A stretch of 64,000 bases of DNA from Hydrogenovibrio kuenenii DSM 12350 (GTDB lineage Bacteria > Pseudomonadota > Gammaproteobacteria > Thiomicrospirales > Thiomicrospiraceae): positions 310,001 to 374,000 of the forward strand of contig NZ_JAGP01000001.1 in the NCBI RefSeq assembly GCF_000526715.1, given 5' to 3'. Below, piece after piece: positions 21,028 through 29,320 of the stretch (position 1 is its first letter; each line of letters begins with the position of its first letter). The notes beneath the pieces are model-generated. The model worked only from the letters and a program-made list of their open reading frames with translations. It was not told the origin of the DNA and did not search any database. The position numbers and the translations under genes were made by a program.

Positions 21028-22149
21028 ATGGTGTTTGGATCACGCAGGTTTTGGTTTAAGTTGCATGGTTGGTTTTCGCTGCCGGTTTGGTTGCTGTTTA
21101 GCTTTGTATGTGTTACCGGAACAATCGCCGTTATGAGTCATGAAATAACTTGGATAACCAATCCAGAAGCACGTGCTGAAAATCCTAAGAATTTGCCCAA
21201 AAAATCTATGGTTGAGCTTTTTAAAGCAGTACAGGCGCAAGTACCAGATGCAAAAGTAACACGAATCATGGAGTTGGAGCCATACTTGGTGACAGCCGTA
21301 TTTGTAAATAGAGAAGATAAGCCACCTGCAATTTTATATGTGAATCCATACTCCGCAAAAGTTCAGGAAGTGAACCAAGGTCTAACGTTTATCGGATTTA
21401 TGCGAATGTTGCATGGCTGGCTTTTATTTCCGTGGCACCATCATTACAGCGTGGGTTATTACTTGGTGACCTTGATGGCATTTGTGCTCATGGGGGCGTT
21501 GATCTCGGGTTTGGTCGTTTATAAAAAATTTTGGCGGTGTTTTTTACAACCGAAGTTAAGGTTAAATCAAGGCATACAAGCCTTCTATAAAGACTTTCAC
21601 CGCTTGGTTGCCATATGGTCAATTTGGTTTTTTGCCATTATGTCGCTGACAGGCATATGGTATTTCGTTCAAGCAGTCATGTGGCATAACGAAGTGCCTC
21701 TATGGAAGGAGTCAAAGCCTATTTCTCAACAGGTAATGTTTCAAGCGCAACAGAAGTCACTGCAATCCCCAGATGTTTTGTCTGCAGCACTGAAAAGGTC
21801 TGAATCTGAATTTAAAAACTTTCAACCAAAGATGATCTCTTTTCCTGAGCATAATCGCGACTACTTTCGGGTTGCGGGAACTGAAGGCGCATTTCTGTTT
21901 GATGACTATTCATATCAATTGTTGGTCAACCCTTGGAATGATGAAGTTGCTGATGTAAGAAAACCTAGTCAGATGAATGCGTTGCAAGTTATTTCGCATA
22001 TAGCGGATCCATTGCACTATGGCACCTTTGCGGGATTGTGGAGTAAAGCAATATGGTTTGTTTTTGGTTTGTTGCTTTCGACCATGTCGATAACGGGGTT
22101 TTTGATGTGGAGTAAGCGCACAATTATTAAGCCAAAGAAGGCGGTGTGA
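21028..22149 (+). CDS. PepSY-associated membrane protein (PiuB-like, putative siderophore reductase)
   Basis: A 373-residue inner-membrane protein with four main membrane segments (about 12-32, 138-165, 190-215 and 338-360). Conserved features are RFWFKLHGWFSLP at the N-terminus, MLHGWLLFPWHHHYSVGYYLV, YKDFHRLVAIWSIWFFAIMSLTG, and IADPLHYGTFAGLWSK; the spaced histidines suit haem binding. Relatives beside TonB receptors are thought to reduce ferric siderophores at the membrane. Starts 14 bp after the receptor, same operon. Confidence 0.85.
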   Translation: MVFGSRRFWFKLHGWFSLPVWLLFSFVCVTGTIAVMSHEITWITNPEARAENPKNLPKKSMVELFKAVQAQVPDAKVTRIMELEPYLVTAVFVNREDKPPAILYVNPYSAKVQEVNQGLTFIGFMRMLHGWLLFPWHHHYSVGYYLVTLMAFVLMGALISGLVVYKKFWRCFLQPKLRLNQGIQAFYKDFHRLVAIWSIWFFAIMSLTGIWYFVQAVMWHNEVPLWKESKPISQQVMFQAQQKSLQSPDVLSAALKRSESEFKNFQPKMISFPEHNRDYFRVAGTEGAFLFDDYSYQLLVNPWNDEVADVRKPSQMNALQVISHIADPLHYGTFAGLWSKAIWFVFGLLLSTMSITGFLMWSKRTIIKPKKAV

Positions 22150-22586
22150 TGAAAGTATTTTGGCTGAGATATCGTTTTTGGATAAATGGCTTTATTCTGT
22201 TGTTGCCATTCTGGTTTTTATATCAGGCATTAACGCCGCCGCCATTAGAGCCAAAATGGGCGAAAAAACAGAACGGAGAGTTTTCGGCTGAGGTTAGACC
22301 GATGGATAAAGAGCCGCCATACCTGCATGATGGTGAAAGAGAGAAAGATTTTAGTGTGATTTTTGGTGATAGTTGTGCCAATAGAGTTAAGCAGGCGTAT
22401 TTGAAAGTCGCCACAAGCGCTCCCAATCTGCCAGATGATGACAGTGGAATTGTACATGGCAATACCTCAATACAGCACGCTCATGTACCTTTTCCCGATG
22501 TAATAAAAACAGATGATCGTCTATGGTTAACTATTCAAGATTGGCAAGGGCGAATCATTCAACTCTCGTGGGTATTGGAAAAATGA
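22149..22586 (+). CDS. Small single-pass membrane protein of the iron operon
   Basis: A 145-residue protein with one membrane segment (about residues 10-27, FWINGFILLLPFWFLYQA) followed by a periplasmic-looking tail of about 115 residues with one Cys. The ATG at 22149 overlaps the upstream stop as TGATG, indicating translational coupling; a GTG one codon earlier is possible. I do not recognise the family. Context suggests an accessory to the PepSY protein. Confidence 0.75.
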   Translation: MKVFWLRYRFWINGFILLLPFWFLYQALTPPPLEPKWAKKQNGEFSAEVRPMDKEPPYLHDGEREKDFSVIFGDSCANRVKQAYLKVATSAPNLPDDDSGIVHGNTSIQHAHVPFPDVIKTDDRLWLTIQDWQGRIIQLSWVLEK

Positions 22587-22610
22587 TGGAATGAGATTTA
22601 AACTATTTTT

Positions 22611-22640
22611 AAAAAGCCGCAATTATTGCGGCTTTTTTTT
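22611..22640 (+). terminator. Rho-independent terminator of the iron-uptake operon
   Basis: AAAAAGCCGCAA-TTA-TTGCGGCTTTTTTTT, a perfect stem with a long T tract. Confidence 0.9.
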
Positions 22641-22738
22641 CTCTAAAAGAAAGTGGTTAAATAAACTATCACTGATTTTTTTGCCGTTTTCTGGCAAAAT
22701 TACATGTCTGTCTAAAAGAATTTTGAAGGTCGTAAATA

Positions 22739-23782
22739 ATGAAACAAATTAAGGTTGGAATCGTCGGTGGAACAGGCTATACCGGTGTGGAATTGCTGAG
22801 AATTTTGGCAAACCACCCGAATGCCGAAGTTGCGATGATTACTTCTCGTAGTGAAGAAGGTGTTGCTGTGGCAGACATGTATCCTAACCTAAGAGGTATT
22901 TATGATCTGTGCTTCTCGGTGCCTGATGTGGAAAAACTTCAAACTTGTGATGTGGTGTTTTTTGCGACACCTCATGGGGTTGCAATGAGTATGGCTGAGG
23001 CTCTGGTTGATAAAGGCGTTAAGGTCATCGACTTGGCAGCCGATTTTCGTATTGAAGATTTGGAAGTCTGGCAAAAGTGGTACAAGCATGAGCATACCGG
23101 CAAGCATTTGTTCCCTAAAGTTGCTTATGGTTTGCCTGAATATTATCGTGACGCAATTAAAAATGCCGATATCATTGGTAACCCAGGCTGTTATCCGACC
23201 AGTATCATGATCGGTTTGTTACCATTGGTTAAAGCAGGTTGGATCAGTGTAGACTCTGTGATTGCTGATGGAAAATCAGGTGTTAGTGGTGCTGGTAAAG
23301 GGGCTAATGTTGCAATGCTGGGTGCGGAAATGAGCGAAAGCTTTAAAGCCTATGGTGTAGCGGGTCATCGTCATTTGCCTGAAATGAAAGAGAAACTTGC
23401 TCAGCAAGCGGGCAAAGAAGTCGGTTTAACATTTGTGCCGCACTTGGTTCCAATGATTCGTGGGATGGAAAGTTCCATTTACGCCACAATGGTTGTGGAT
23501 AAAACGCAGGATGAAATTCAGGCGCTGTATGAGTCGGTTTATCAGGATGAAGCTTTCGTGGATGTAATGCCAGCGGGTAGTTTGCCAGAGACTCGTATGG
23601 TAAAAGGGTCAAACATGTGTCGTTTGGCTATTTATCGTCCTGAAGACAGTCCTTTAGTGGTGGTCACGTCGGTGATTGATAACTTGGTTAAGGGTGCATC
23701 TGGGCAGGCAGTGCAAAATATGAATATTATGTTCGACTTACCAGAAACAATGGGGCTGCAACAGGTCGCCTTATTGCCTTAA
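22739..23782 (+). CDS. argC: N-acetyl-gamma-glutamyl-phosphate reductase
   Basis: A 347-residue arginine biosynthesis enzyme reducing N-acetylglutamyl phosphate to the semialdehyde with NADPH. NADP-binding [17 protein letters not shown] at the N-terminus, catalytic cysteine in [10 protein letters not shown] (about residue 153), and the histidine-containing [11 protein letters not shown]. Length is typical of the long bacterial type. Own terminator follows. Confidence 0.97.
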   Translation: MKQIKVGIVGGTGYTGVELLRILANHPNAEVAMITSRSEEGVAVADMYPNLRGIYDLCFSVPDVEKLQTCDVVFFATPHGVAMSMAEALVDKGVKVIDLAADFRIEDLEVWQKWYKHEHTGKHLFPKVAYGLPEYYRDAIKNADIIGNPGCYPTSIMIGLLPLVKAGWISVDSVIADGKSGVSGAGKGANVAMLGAEMSESFKAYGVAGHRHLPEMKEKLAQQAGKEVGLTFVPHLVPMIRGMESSIYATMVVDKTQDEIQALYESVYQDEAFVDVMPAGSLPETRMVKGSNMCRLAIYRPEDSPLVVVTSVIDNLVKGASGQAVQNMNIMFDLPETMGLQQVALLP

Positions 23783-23791
23783 CTCTACCTT

Positions 23792-23813
23792 AGCCTGGAA
23801 ACAGGCTTTTCTT
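23792..23813 (+). terminator. Probable terminator of argC
   Basis: AGCCTG-gaaa-CAGGCT followed by TTTCTT, 10 bp after the argC stop. The stem has a GNRA-type tetraloop. Confidence 0.75.
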
Positions 23814-23830
23814 GCTCACATTCTTATAAG

Positions 23831-23858
23831 AGAGGGTTTTGGTATATAATATCCCTCT
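23831..23858 (+). promoter_or_regulatory. erpA promoter with flanking dyad
   Basis: TATAAT at 23845-23850 lies 41 bp upstream of erpA. AGAGGG (23831-23836) and CCCTCT (23853-23858) flank it symmetrically, so a repressor bound there would cover the -10. It does not match the IscR consensus that I know. Confidence 0.4.
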
Positions 23859-23891
23859 TAAGAATTTATAACTCTCTAAAAGGAGAATGTT

Positions 23892-24233
23892 ATGTCTCAA
23901 ATGCCTACTCCTGTGAATTTCACAGATGCGGCCGCAGCAAAAGTCAGTGGCCTGATTGATGACGAAGGTAATCCAGAGTTGAAACTTCGCGTTTATATTA
24001 CTGGCGGCGGTTGCTCTGGTTTTCAGTATGGTTTTACGTTTGATGAAAGCCAAGCAGAAGATGACACTGTGGTCGATAAAAACGGGATTAAGTTGATGAT
24101 TGACCCAATGAGTTTTCAATATCTGGTGGGTGCTAAAATCGATTACCTTGAAGATTTGCAAGGTGCTCGATTTGTTATTGAAAACCCTAATGCGTCAACG
24201 ACGTGTGGTTGCGGTTCATCCTTTAGTGTTTAA
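23892..24233 (+). CDS. erpA: Iron-sulfur cluster insertion protein ErpA
   Basis: A 113-residue A-type Fe-S carrier. The three cluster-ligand cysteines are in [11 protein letters not shown] (about residue 42) and the terminal [22 protein letters not shown] is typical of ErpA. It delivers clusters to apoproteins such as IspG/IspH. Position after argC is frequent in related genomes. AGGAG ribosome-binding site. Confidence 0.95.
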   Translation: MSQMPTPVNFTDAAAAKVSGLIDDEGNPELKLRVYITGGGCSGFQYGFTFDESQAEDDTVVDKNGIKLMIDPMSFQYLVGAKIDYLEDLQGARFVIENPNASTTCGCGSSFSV

Positions 24234-24251
24234 CGAATAAAAAATAGGCTT

Positions 24252-25430
24252 ATGGAATATATCCCAGGACTGGCAGGTGTTCCTGCTACCAAATCAGAAA
24301 TTTCTTTCATCGATGGTCAAAATGGCATTTTGTCATATCGCGGCTACGATATTATGGAGCTGGCAGAAAAATCTTCATTTGAAGAAACTACACTATTGCT
24401 GCTCTTTGGTCGTTTGCCAACCAAAGAAGAATTGGAAACTTTTGATCAATCACTTCGCCAGTCACGCCGTGTAAAGTTTAATATTCGTGAAATCATGAGA
24501 AACTTACCTTCTACCACGCATCCAATGCACATGTTGCAAGTTGTGGTAGCCAGTTTGGCAAGTTTTTACCCTAGTACCGAGTATATGAAGGGCGGTACTG
24601 AAAACCAAACCTATATCAATGATGTTACTGTAAAAATTATTGCACACATGGGGACTTTGGTTGCCATGTGGGAGCATATGCGTAATGGGTATGATCCTAT
24701 TGAGCCAAGAACTGACCTGAATTATGCAGAAAACTTTTTGTATATGGTTACCGGTGAAGAGCCTGATAAAGATTGGGCGCGCTTGCTGGACGCATGTTTG
24801 ATTTTGCATGCGGAGCACACTATTAATGCTTCAACCTTTACAACGATGGTTACTGGTTCTACGCTTGCAAATCCGTGTTCCGTTATCTCATCTGCAATTG
24901 CTTCTTTGTCAGGGCCATTGCACGGTGGTGCCAATCAAATGGTTATCGAAATGTTGGATGAAATCGGTCGTCCAGAAAATGCCCGAGCTTATATTGAAGA
25001 TCGCCTTGCGAAAAAGAAGGTCATTTGGGGAATGGGACATAGAGAGTACAAAACCAAAGACCCTCGTGCGACGATTTTGCAGAAGTTATCTGCTGATATT
25101 TTGAAAAATAAGTCTGGTAGCTTGAGTATTGCTTTCGATACAGCCTTGGAAGTTGAAAGAGTTTGTGAAGAGTTACTTGCTCATAAGGGTGTTTATCCGA
25201 ATGTGGATTTCTACTCAGGTATTCTTTACAAAGAAATGGGCTTTGATGCTGGTTTATTTACACCAATTTTTGCAGTTGCTCGTTCTGCTGGCTGGATGGC
25301 GCATTGGCGTGAGCAATTGCAAGACAATAAGATTTTTCGTCCTACTCAGATTTATACCGGTGCTGGAAGCGCATGCTATATTCCATTAGATCAGCGTGGT
25401 CACGGTGATCCAGACTTTATGGATAAATAG
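24252..25430 (+). CDS. gltA: Citrate synthase
   Basis: A 392-residue citrate synthase of the shorter type I dimeric form rather than the 427-residue NADH-inhibited E. coli form. Catalytic residues sit in HAEHTINAST (His about 183-189), GMGHREYKTKDPRA (His about 262) and YSGILYKEMGF (Asp just before, in NVDFYSG). SGPLHGGANQ is the conserved substrate loop. It condenses oxaloacetate and acetyl-CoA; 2-methylcitrate synthase is closely related and cannot be excluded, but no prp genes are nearby. Starts 18 bp after erpA. Confidence 0.88.
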   Translation: MEYIPGLAGVPATKSEISFIDGQNGILSYRGYDIMELAEKSSFEETTLLLLFGRLPTKEELETFDQSLRQSRRVKFNIREIMRNLPSTTHPMHMLQVVVASLASFYPSTEYMKGGTENQTYINDVTVKIIAHMGTLVAMWEHMRNGYDPIEPRTDLNYAENFLYMVTGEEPDKDWARLLDACLILHAEHTINASTFTTMVTGSTLANPCSVISSAIASLSGPLHGGANQMVIEMLDEIGRPENARAYIEDRLAKKKVIWGMGHREYKTKDPRATILQKLSADILKNKSGSLSIAFDTALEVERVCEELLAHKGVYPNVDFYSGILYKEMGFDAGLFTPIFAVARSAGWMAHWREQLQDNKIFRPTQIYTGAGSACYIPLDQRGHGDPDFMDK

Positions 25431-25458
25431 TGGTTAGATAGTTTGTAGAATGTCTTAT

Positions 25459-25495
25459 AAAAAATGCCTGGCTCTTGTCAGGCATTTTTGTTTTT
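25459..25495 (+). terminator. Rho-independent terminator of gltA
   Basis: AAAAAATGCCTG (25459-25470), 8-base loop, CAGGCATTTTT (25479-25489), then GTTTTT. Confidence 0.85.
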
Positions 25496-25525
25496 GGGAC
25501 TTAGAAGTGTTGTTTCGTAGTTACA

Positions 25526-25544
25526 CCCCGGCCTGGTAGATTTT
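25526..25544 (-). repeat. Dispersed repeat motif copy between convergent genes
   Basis: CCCCGGCCTGGTAGATTTT, the reverse-strand form AAAATCTACCAGGCCGGGG: the A-variant of the motif with one further change. It lies 20 bp after anmK stop in the gltA/anmK convergent spacer. Confidence 0.65.
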
Positions 25545-25563
25545 AAACAATTTCGTGATGCCG

Positions 25564-26649
25564 TTAAGGCGCCCAGATTCCGCCCAATATAGAGGCTTCA
25601 GATGCACCGGTAATTGATTGAAGTTCAATAGGTAGTTTATTCAAGCGCTGGTGAGCCAGCCAAGAAATCATCATGGCTTCTATTGCATGAGGGTTGGCAC
25701 TATAGTTGGAGCTAGATACGACCTCAATGCCTAAAGATTTATTCAGCCTATTTTGTAATGTACGGTTGTCTGCACCACCACCACATAGAATGACTTTTTC
25801 TGGCTTAAAGTCTTTAATGGCGTTTGCAACCGTTTCAACAGTAAGTTGGTTTAAGGTAGAAATAAGTACTTCAGTTGATAAATGTTCGGTAGCAAATTGA
25901 TTTAACCACTTCAGATTAAAGTAGTCCCGGCCCGTGCTTTTAGGGAAGGGTTTTTCAAAATATGGATCTGATAGCATTTGCTTTAATAGCATTTCATCTG
26001 GCTCACAAGATTGAGCAATTTTTCCATTCGCATCATAGGCTAAGTTAAGTTTTGCTTGGCAAATTTCATCCATTAAACCATTTGCAGGCCCTGTGTCAGC
26101 TCCGTGTATTTCGCCGTTTTCGGATAGTAAGGTGACATTTGCAATGCCACCTAAATTTACTATGGCAAGTCGTTCATTGTGTTTTTGAAATAATGTCTTG
26201 TGGAAAGCAGGTGCCAAAGGTGCCCCTTGGCCGCCATTAGCCATGTCATCAATGCGAAAATCTGCAACGGTTTGAATGCCTGCGTGTTTTGCAATAAATG
26301 CAGGGTGCCCAATCTGTATCGACATAGACAAAGAGGGGTCATGGAAAATAGTTTGACCATGGGAGCCTATTGCCTGAATATCCTTGTGAGGAATGGCTTG
26401 TACGTTTAGAAAGTCATTAATGATTTCAGCATAAAGTAGCCCTAATTGAGTTTGTAGTTGCGCTAGAGTTCGCAAAGTGACTTCAGTGTTTAGGTTTAAT
26501 GCGTGCAATTGATCTTTGAGTGTAGCGGAGTAGGGGATGGTTTTAAATGCATGACAAGAAATGGTGTCGTTTGAAATTTCTGTCAATGCAATATCTACGC
26601 CATCTAAGCTGGTGCCAGACATGAGTCCGATGAATAGATTTTTATTCAA
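25564..26649 (-). CDS. anmK: Anhydro-N-acetylmuramic acid kinase
   Basis: A 361-residue murein-recycling kinase that hydrolyses and phosphorylates anhydro-MurNAc. Phosphate loop GLMSGTSLDGVDIAL at residue 8, ADFRIDDMANGGQGAPLAP near 122, VNLGGIANVT near 165 and ILCGGGADN near 285 are all family hallmarks. Its start overlaps the end of the upstream M23 peptidase by 8 bp, so both are one wall-remodelling operon. Confidence 0.96.
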   Translation of the reverse strand: MNKNLFIGLMSGTSLDGVDIALTEISNDTISCHAFKTIPYSATLKDQLHALNLNTEVTLRTLAQLQTQLGLLYAEIINDFLNVQAIPHKDIQAIGSHGQTIFHDPSLSMSIQIGHPAFIAKHAGIQTVADFRIDDMANGGQGAPLAPAFHKTLFQKHNERLAIVNLGGIANVTLLSENGEIHGADTGPANGLMDEICQAKLNLAYDANGKIAQSCEPDEMLLKQMLSDPYFEKPFPKSTGRDYFNLKWLNQFATEHLSTEVLISTLNQLTVETVANAIKDFKPEKVILCGGGADNRTLQNRLNKSLGIEVVSSSNYSANPHAIEAMMISWLAHQRLNKLPIELQSITGASEASILGGIWAP

Positions 26650-27934
26650 AACGGGTTGCCAGCTGTGTATTGTGAGGGTTGATTCTACTCAATTGGCCGT
26701 GCATTAAAGAAGCATATTCTACAAATTGAGTACGGTAACGTCTAGGTACTGGTGCGGCATCTGGGAATTTAACTTTCAATGGATCGACATAATGACCACT
26801 GATGCGAAGCTCATAGTGTAAATGGGGCCCAGTTGCTAAACCTGATTGACCAATATAGCCAATAACCTGACCTTGTTTTACCCATTGCCCTTTTTTGAAT
26901 TTACCAAACTTAGACATGTGAGCATAGACGGTGGTGTATTTTCCTGCGTGTTTGATGTAAATAACGCGTCCATAGCTTTTGCTCCAGCCGCGTCTAATGA
27001 TTTGTCCTTCGCCTGTTGCATGAATGGGTGTGCCCACAGGTCCGCCATAATCAATACCGCGATGTGCGCGCCATTTTTTCAAAACTGGGTGAAAGCGCAT
27101 GGGTTTGTAAGTGGATGTAATGCGAACATAGTCGACAGGGTTGCGTAAAAAAGCTTTTTTCAAATTGTGCTTATGGATGTCGTAATAGCCAATGTTCTCG
27201 CCTTTAGCATTTCTTAGTAAGAAAGCTGTATGTTTGTCGTCGCCAGCCGTTGTAATTTCTGCCGCCAGTATGTCGCCATCCCCGACGTATTTGTTGTCAA
27301 TAAAACGTTTTTCATAGATGACTTTAAAGTGATCTCCGGGACGAAGTTGACGTATAAAATCAATCTCCCAACTAAAGATGTCCGCTAAGTTCATAATGGT
27401 GTTGGCGCTTAATCCTGCATCTTGTCCACCCAAGTAAAATGAATGTTTAATAATGCCTGCGGTTGAAGCGATTTTAATTTCGACAGGGTGCTCGACGGGT
27501 TGAATTTTAAAACCATTATCCGAACGAGTTAGTTGGTAATGCGTAGCTCTGGTTTTTGGGTAGTCTATTTTTTGTAGCTCACGATCTTGGTCTACCCATA
27601 TGTTCAAAGTGTCGCCGACGCGAAGCTGCGTTAACAGACGGCTATTGGGTAATTTCTTGATCTCAAAAGCAGTTGTTTTACTCACACCAAGGTCATCTAG
27701 TGCTTCCGAAAGGGATCCGTTTTTAGGGATCTTAATCGAATACTTTGCCCATTTAGCAGAGGATGTTTCTTGCGTGTCTGTAATACCTAAACTTGGATTG
27801 AGTGCAGAGTGTAGCGGTGGAAGGGGGAGTCTTTGTTTTTCTAATGGTTGGCTTGCATCGGAATTGAATGCATAGAAGCTAACCAAAATAAGAGAAAAGA
27901 CAATGAGTCCTAATTTGCTGAAAAAAATCTGCAC
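26642..27934 (-). CDS. M23-family murein endopeptidase (MepM-like)
   Basis: A 430-residue periplasmic peptidase. N-terminal membrane anchor or signal (about 5-25), an OapA/LysM-like region with KIPKNGSLSEALDDLGVS (about 70-130), a Csd3-type middle domain, and the LytM domain (about 285-390) with zinc ligands in HRGIDYGGPVGTPIHATGEG and GPHLHYELR. It should cut D-Ala-mDAP cross-links. Overlap with anmK suggests coupled expression. Confidence 0.93.
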   Translation of the reverse strand: MQIFFSKLGLIVFSLILVSFYAFNSDASQPLEKQRLPLPPLHSALNPSLGITDTQETSSAKWAKYSIKIPKNGSLSEALDDLGVSKTTAFEIKKLPNSRLLTQLRVGDTLNIWVDQDRELQKIDYPKTRATHYQLTRSDNGFKIQPVEHPVEIKIASTAGIIKHSFYLGGQDAGLSANTIMNLADIFSWEIDFIRQLRPGDHFKVIYEKRFIDNKYVGDGDILAAEITTAGDDKHTAFLLRNAKGENIGYYDIHKHNLKKAFLRNPVDYVRITSTYKPMRFHPVLKKWRAHRGIDYGGPVGTPIHATGEGQIIRRGWSKSYGRVIYIKHAGKYTTVYAHMSKFGKFKKGQWVKQGQVIGYIGQSGLATGPHLHYELRISGHYVDPLKVKFPDAAPVPRRYRTQFVEYASLMHGQLSRINPHNTQLATRFE

Positions 27935-28028
27935 AGAATGTTTTTACCTAATGAAAGCCTATCAGTCAATTATACTCAAAATAACACTGGAATCTAGCGT
28001 GCTTAAAGTGTCTGGAAAATAATTTCCA

Positions 28029-28277
28029 TTATTTTACTTCGATAGTAATGAATAGTGTTGGTGTCAGCCGTTCTTTGAATTTTGATTCGCCCATTATGCA
28101 GCTGACGAGTTGATGTTTATTTACTTTGCACCAACTGCCAATATCTTTTTCAGCGCCCATGTCTGTGCATTCTATTGCAATGTGATCTCCAGAGGTAGCG
28201 TTTCTGACCGCCTGTTGTAGTTTGATGACGGGCATGGGGCACTTGAGTCCTTTTGCATCTATTGTGGTGGAGGGCAT
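28029..28277 (-). CDS. TusA-family sulfurtransferase
   Basis: An 82-residue TusA/SirA-fold protein with the catalytic cysteine in LKCPMPVIKLQQAV (about residue 13) and the following IECTDMGAEKDIGSWC. It passes persulfide sulfur to partners in tRNA thiolation, molybdenum cofactor synthesis or sulfur oxidation. It is a single gene, so the pathway cannot be told from context. Divergent from glyQ. Confidence 0.88.
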   Translation of the reverse strand: MPSTTIDAKGLKCPMPVIKLQQAVRNATSGDHIAIECTDMGAEKDIGSWCKVNKHQLVSCIMGESKFKERLTPTLFITIEVK

Positions 28278-28399
28278 TTTTCTTCCTAATTTTGTGGCGT
28301 TAAATTGGTATAATTATCAGAATTTTTCGTGGTAAAACACGGCTCAACATATTTTAAACCAAAAAATTTATAGAAACACTCAGATAGGAATCAATTCAA

Positions 28400-29320
28400 G
28401 TGTCTTCAAACGCAGCAACTGACATACAAACCTTTCAGGGACTCATTCAAACATTACAAGCCTTTTGGGCAGAACAAGGGTGCGTCATTATGCAGCCTTA
28501 TGACAATGAAATGGGAGCAGGAACTTTTCATCCGGCAACCTTTCTTCGTTCAATAGGTCCTGAGCCTTGGCGTGCAGCTTATGTTCAGCCTTGTCGACGT
28601 CCAACTGACGGCCGCTATGGTGAAAATCCTAACCGCTTACAGCATTACTACCAATTTCAAGTGATGCTGAAACCGTCACCAGATAACATTCAAGAGCTAT
28701 ATTTGGATTCTTTGCGTCAACTCGGTGTTGACCCGCTTGAGCACGATATCAGGTTTGTTGAAGATAACTGGGAGTCGCCAACATTAGGTGCTTGGGGTCT
28801 AGGTTGGGAAGTTTGGATGAATGGTATGGAAGTTACACAATTTACCTACTTTCAACAGGTCGGTGGTTTGGAGTGTCGCCCTGTAACCGGCGAAATTACC
28901 TATGGTTTAGAGCGTATTGCGATGTATTTGCAAGGTGTGAACAGTGTTTATGACCTGACATGGGTAAATGGTCCGGAAGGTAAAGTAACTTATGGTGATG
29001 TCTTTCATCAGAATGAAGTTGAAATGTCTACTTACAACTTTGAAAAAGCAGATACGGAAATTTTGTTCCGTACGTTTGATGAGTGTGAAACGATTTTTGC
29101 CAAGCTGGTAGAGGATAAGTTGCCATTACCTGCTTATGAACAAGTTTTGAAAGCATCACATGCATTTAACCTATTGGATGCACGTCATGCCATTAGTGTG
29201 ACAGAAAGAGCTAGATTTATTGGAAGAGTTAGAACCATGGCGAGACAGATTGCCGAAGCTTATTATGAAGGTCGTGAAGCCCTAGGATTCCCGTTGGTAA
29301 AAGACGGAGGTGCCAAGTAA
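28400..29320 (+). CDS. glyQ: Glycyl-tRNA synthetase alpha subunit
   Basis: A 306-residue class II catalytic subunit of bacterial-type GlyRS. Motifs: [50 protein letters not shown] (motif 2), [12 protein letters not shown] (motif 3). GTG start. Its stop overlaps the glyS ATG by one base (TAATG), coupling the two subunits. Confidence 0.97.
   Translation: MSSNAATDIQTFQGLIQTLQAFWAEQGCVIMQPYDNEMGAGTFHPATFLRSIGPEPWRAAYVQPCRRPTDGRYGENPNRLQHYYQFQVMLKPSPDNIQELYLDSLRQLGVDPLEHDIRFVEDNWESPTLGAWGLGWEVWMNGMEVTQFTYFQQVGGLECRPVTGEITYGLERIAMYLQGVNSVYDLTWVNGPEGKVTYGDVFHQNEVEMSTYNFEKADTEILFRTFDECETIFAKLVEDKLPLPAYEQVLKASHAFNLLDARHAISVTERARFIGRVRTMARQIAEAYYEGREALGFPLVKDGGAK

Noticed and set aside
22431-22442. 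AATCTGCCAG near the end of the iron operon
   Set aside because: The match stops before the GGCTGG half of the motif; treated as chance.
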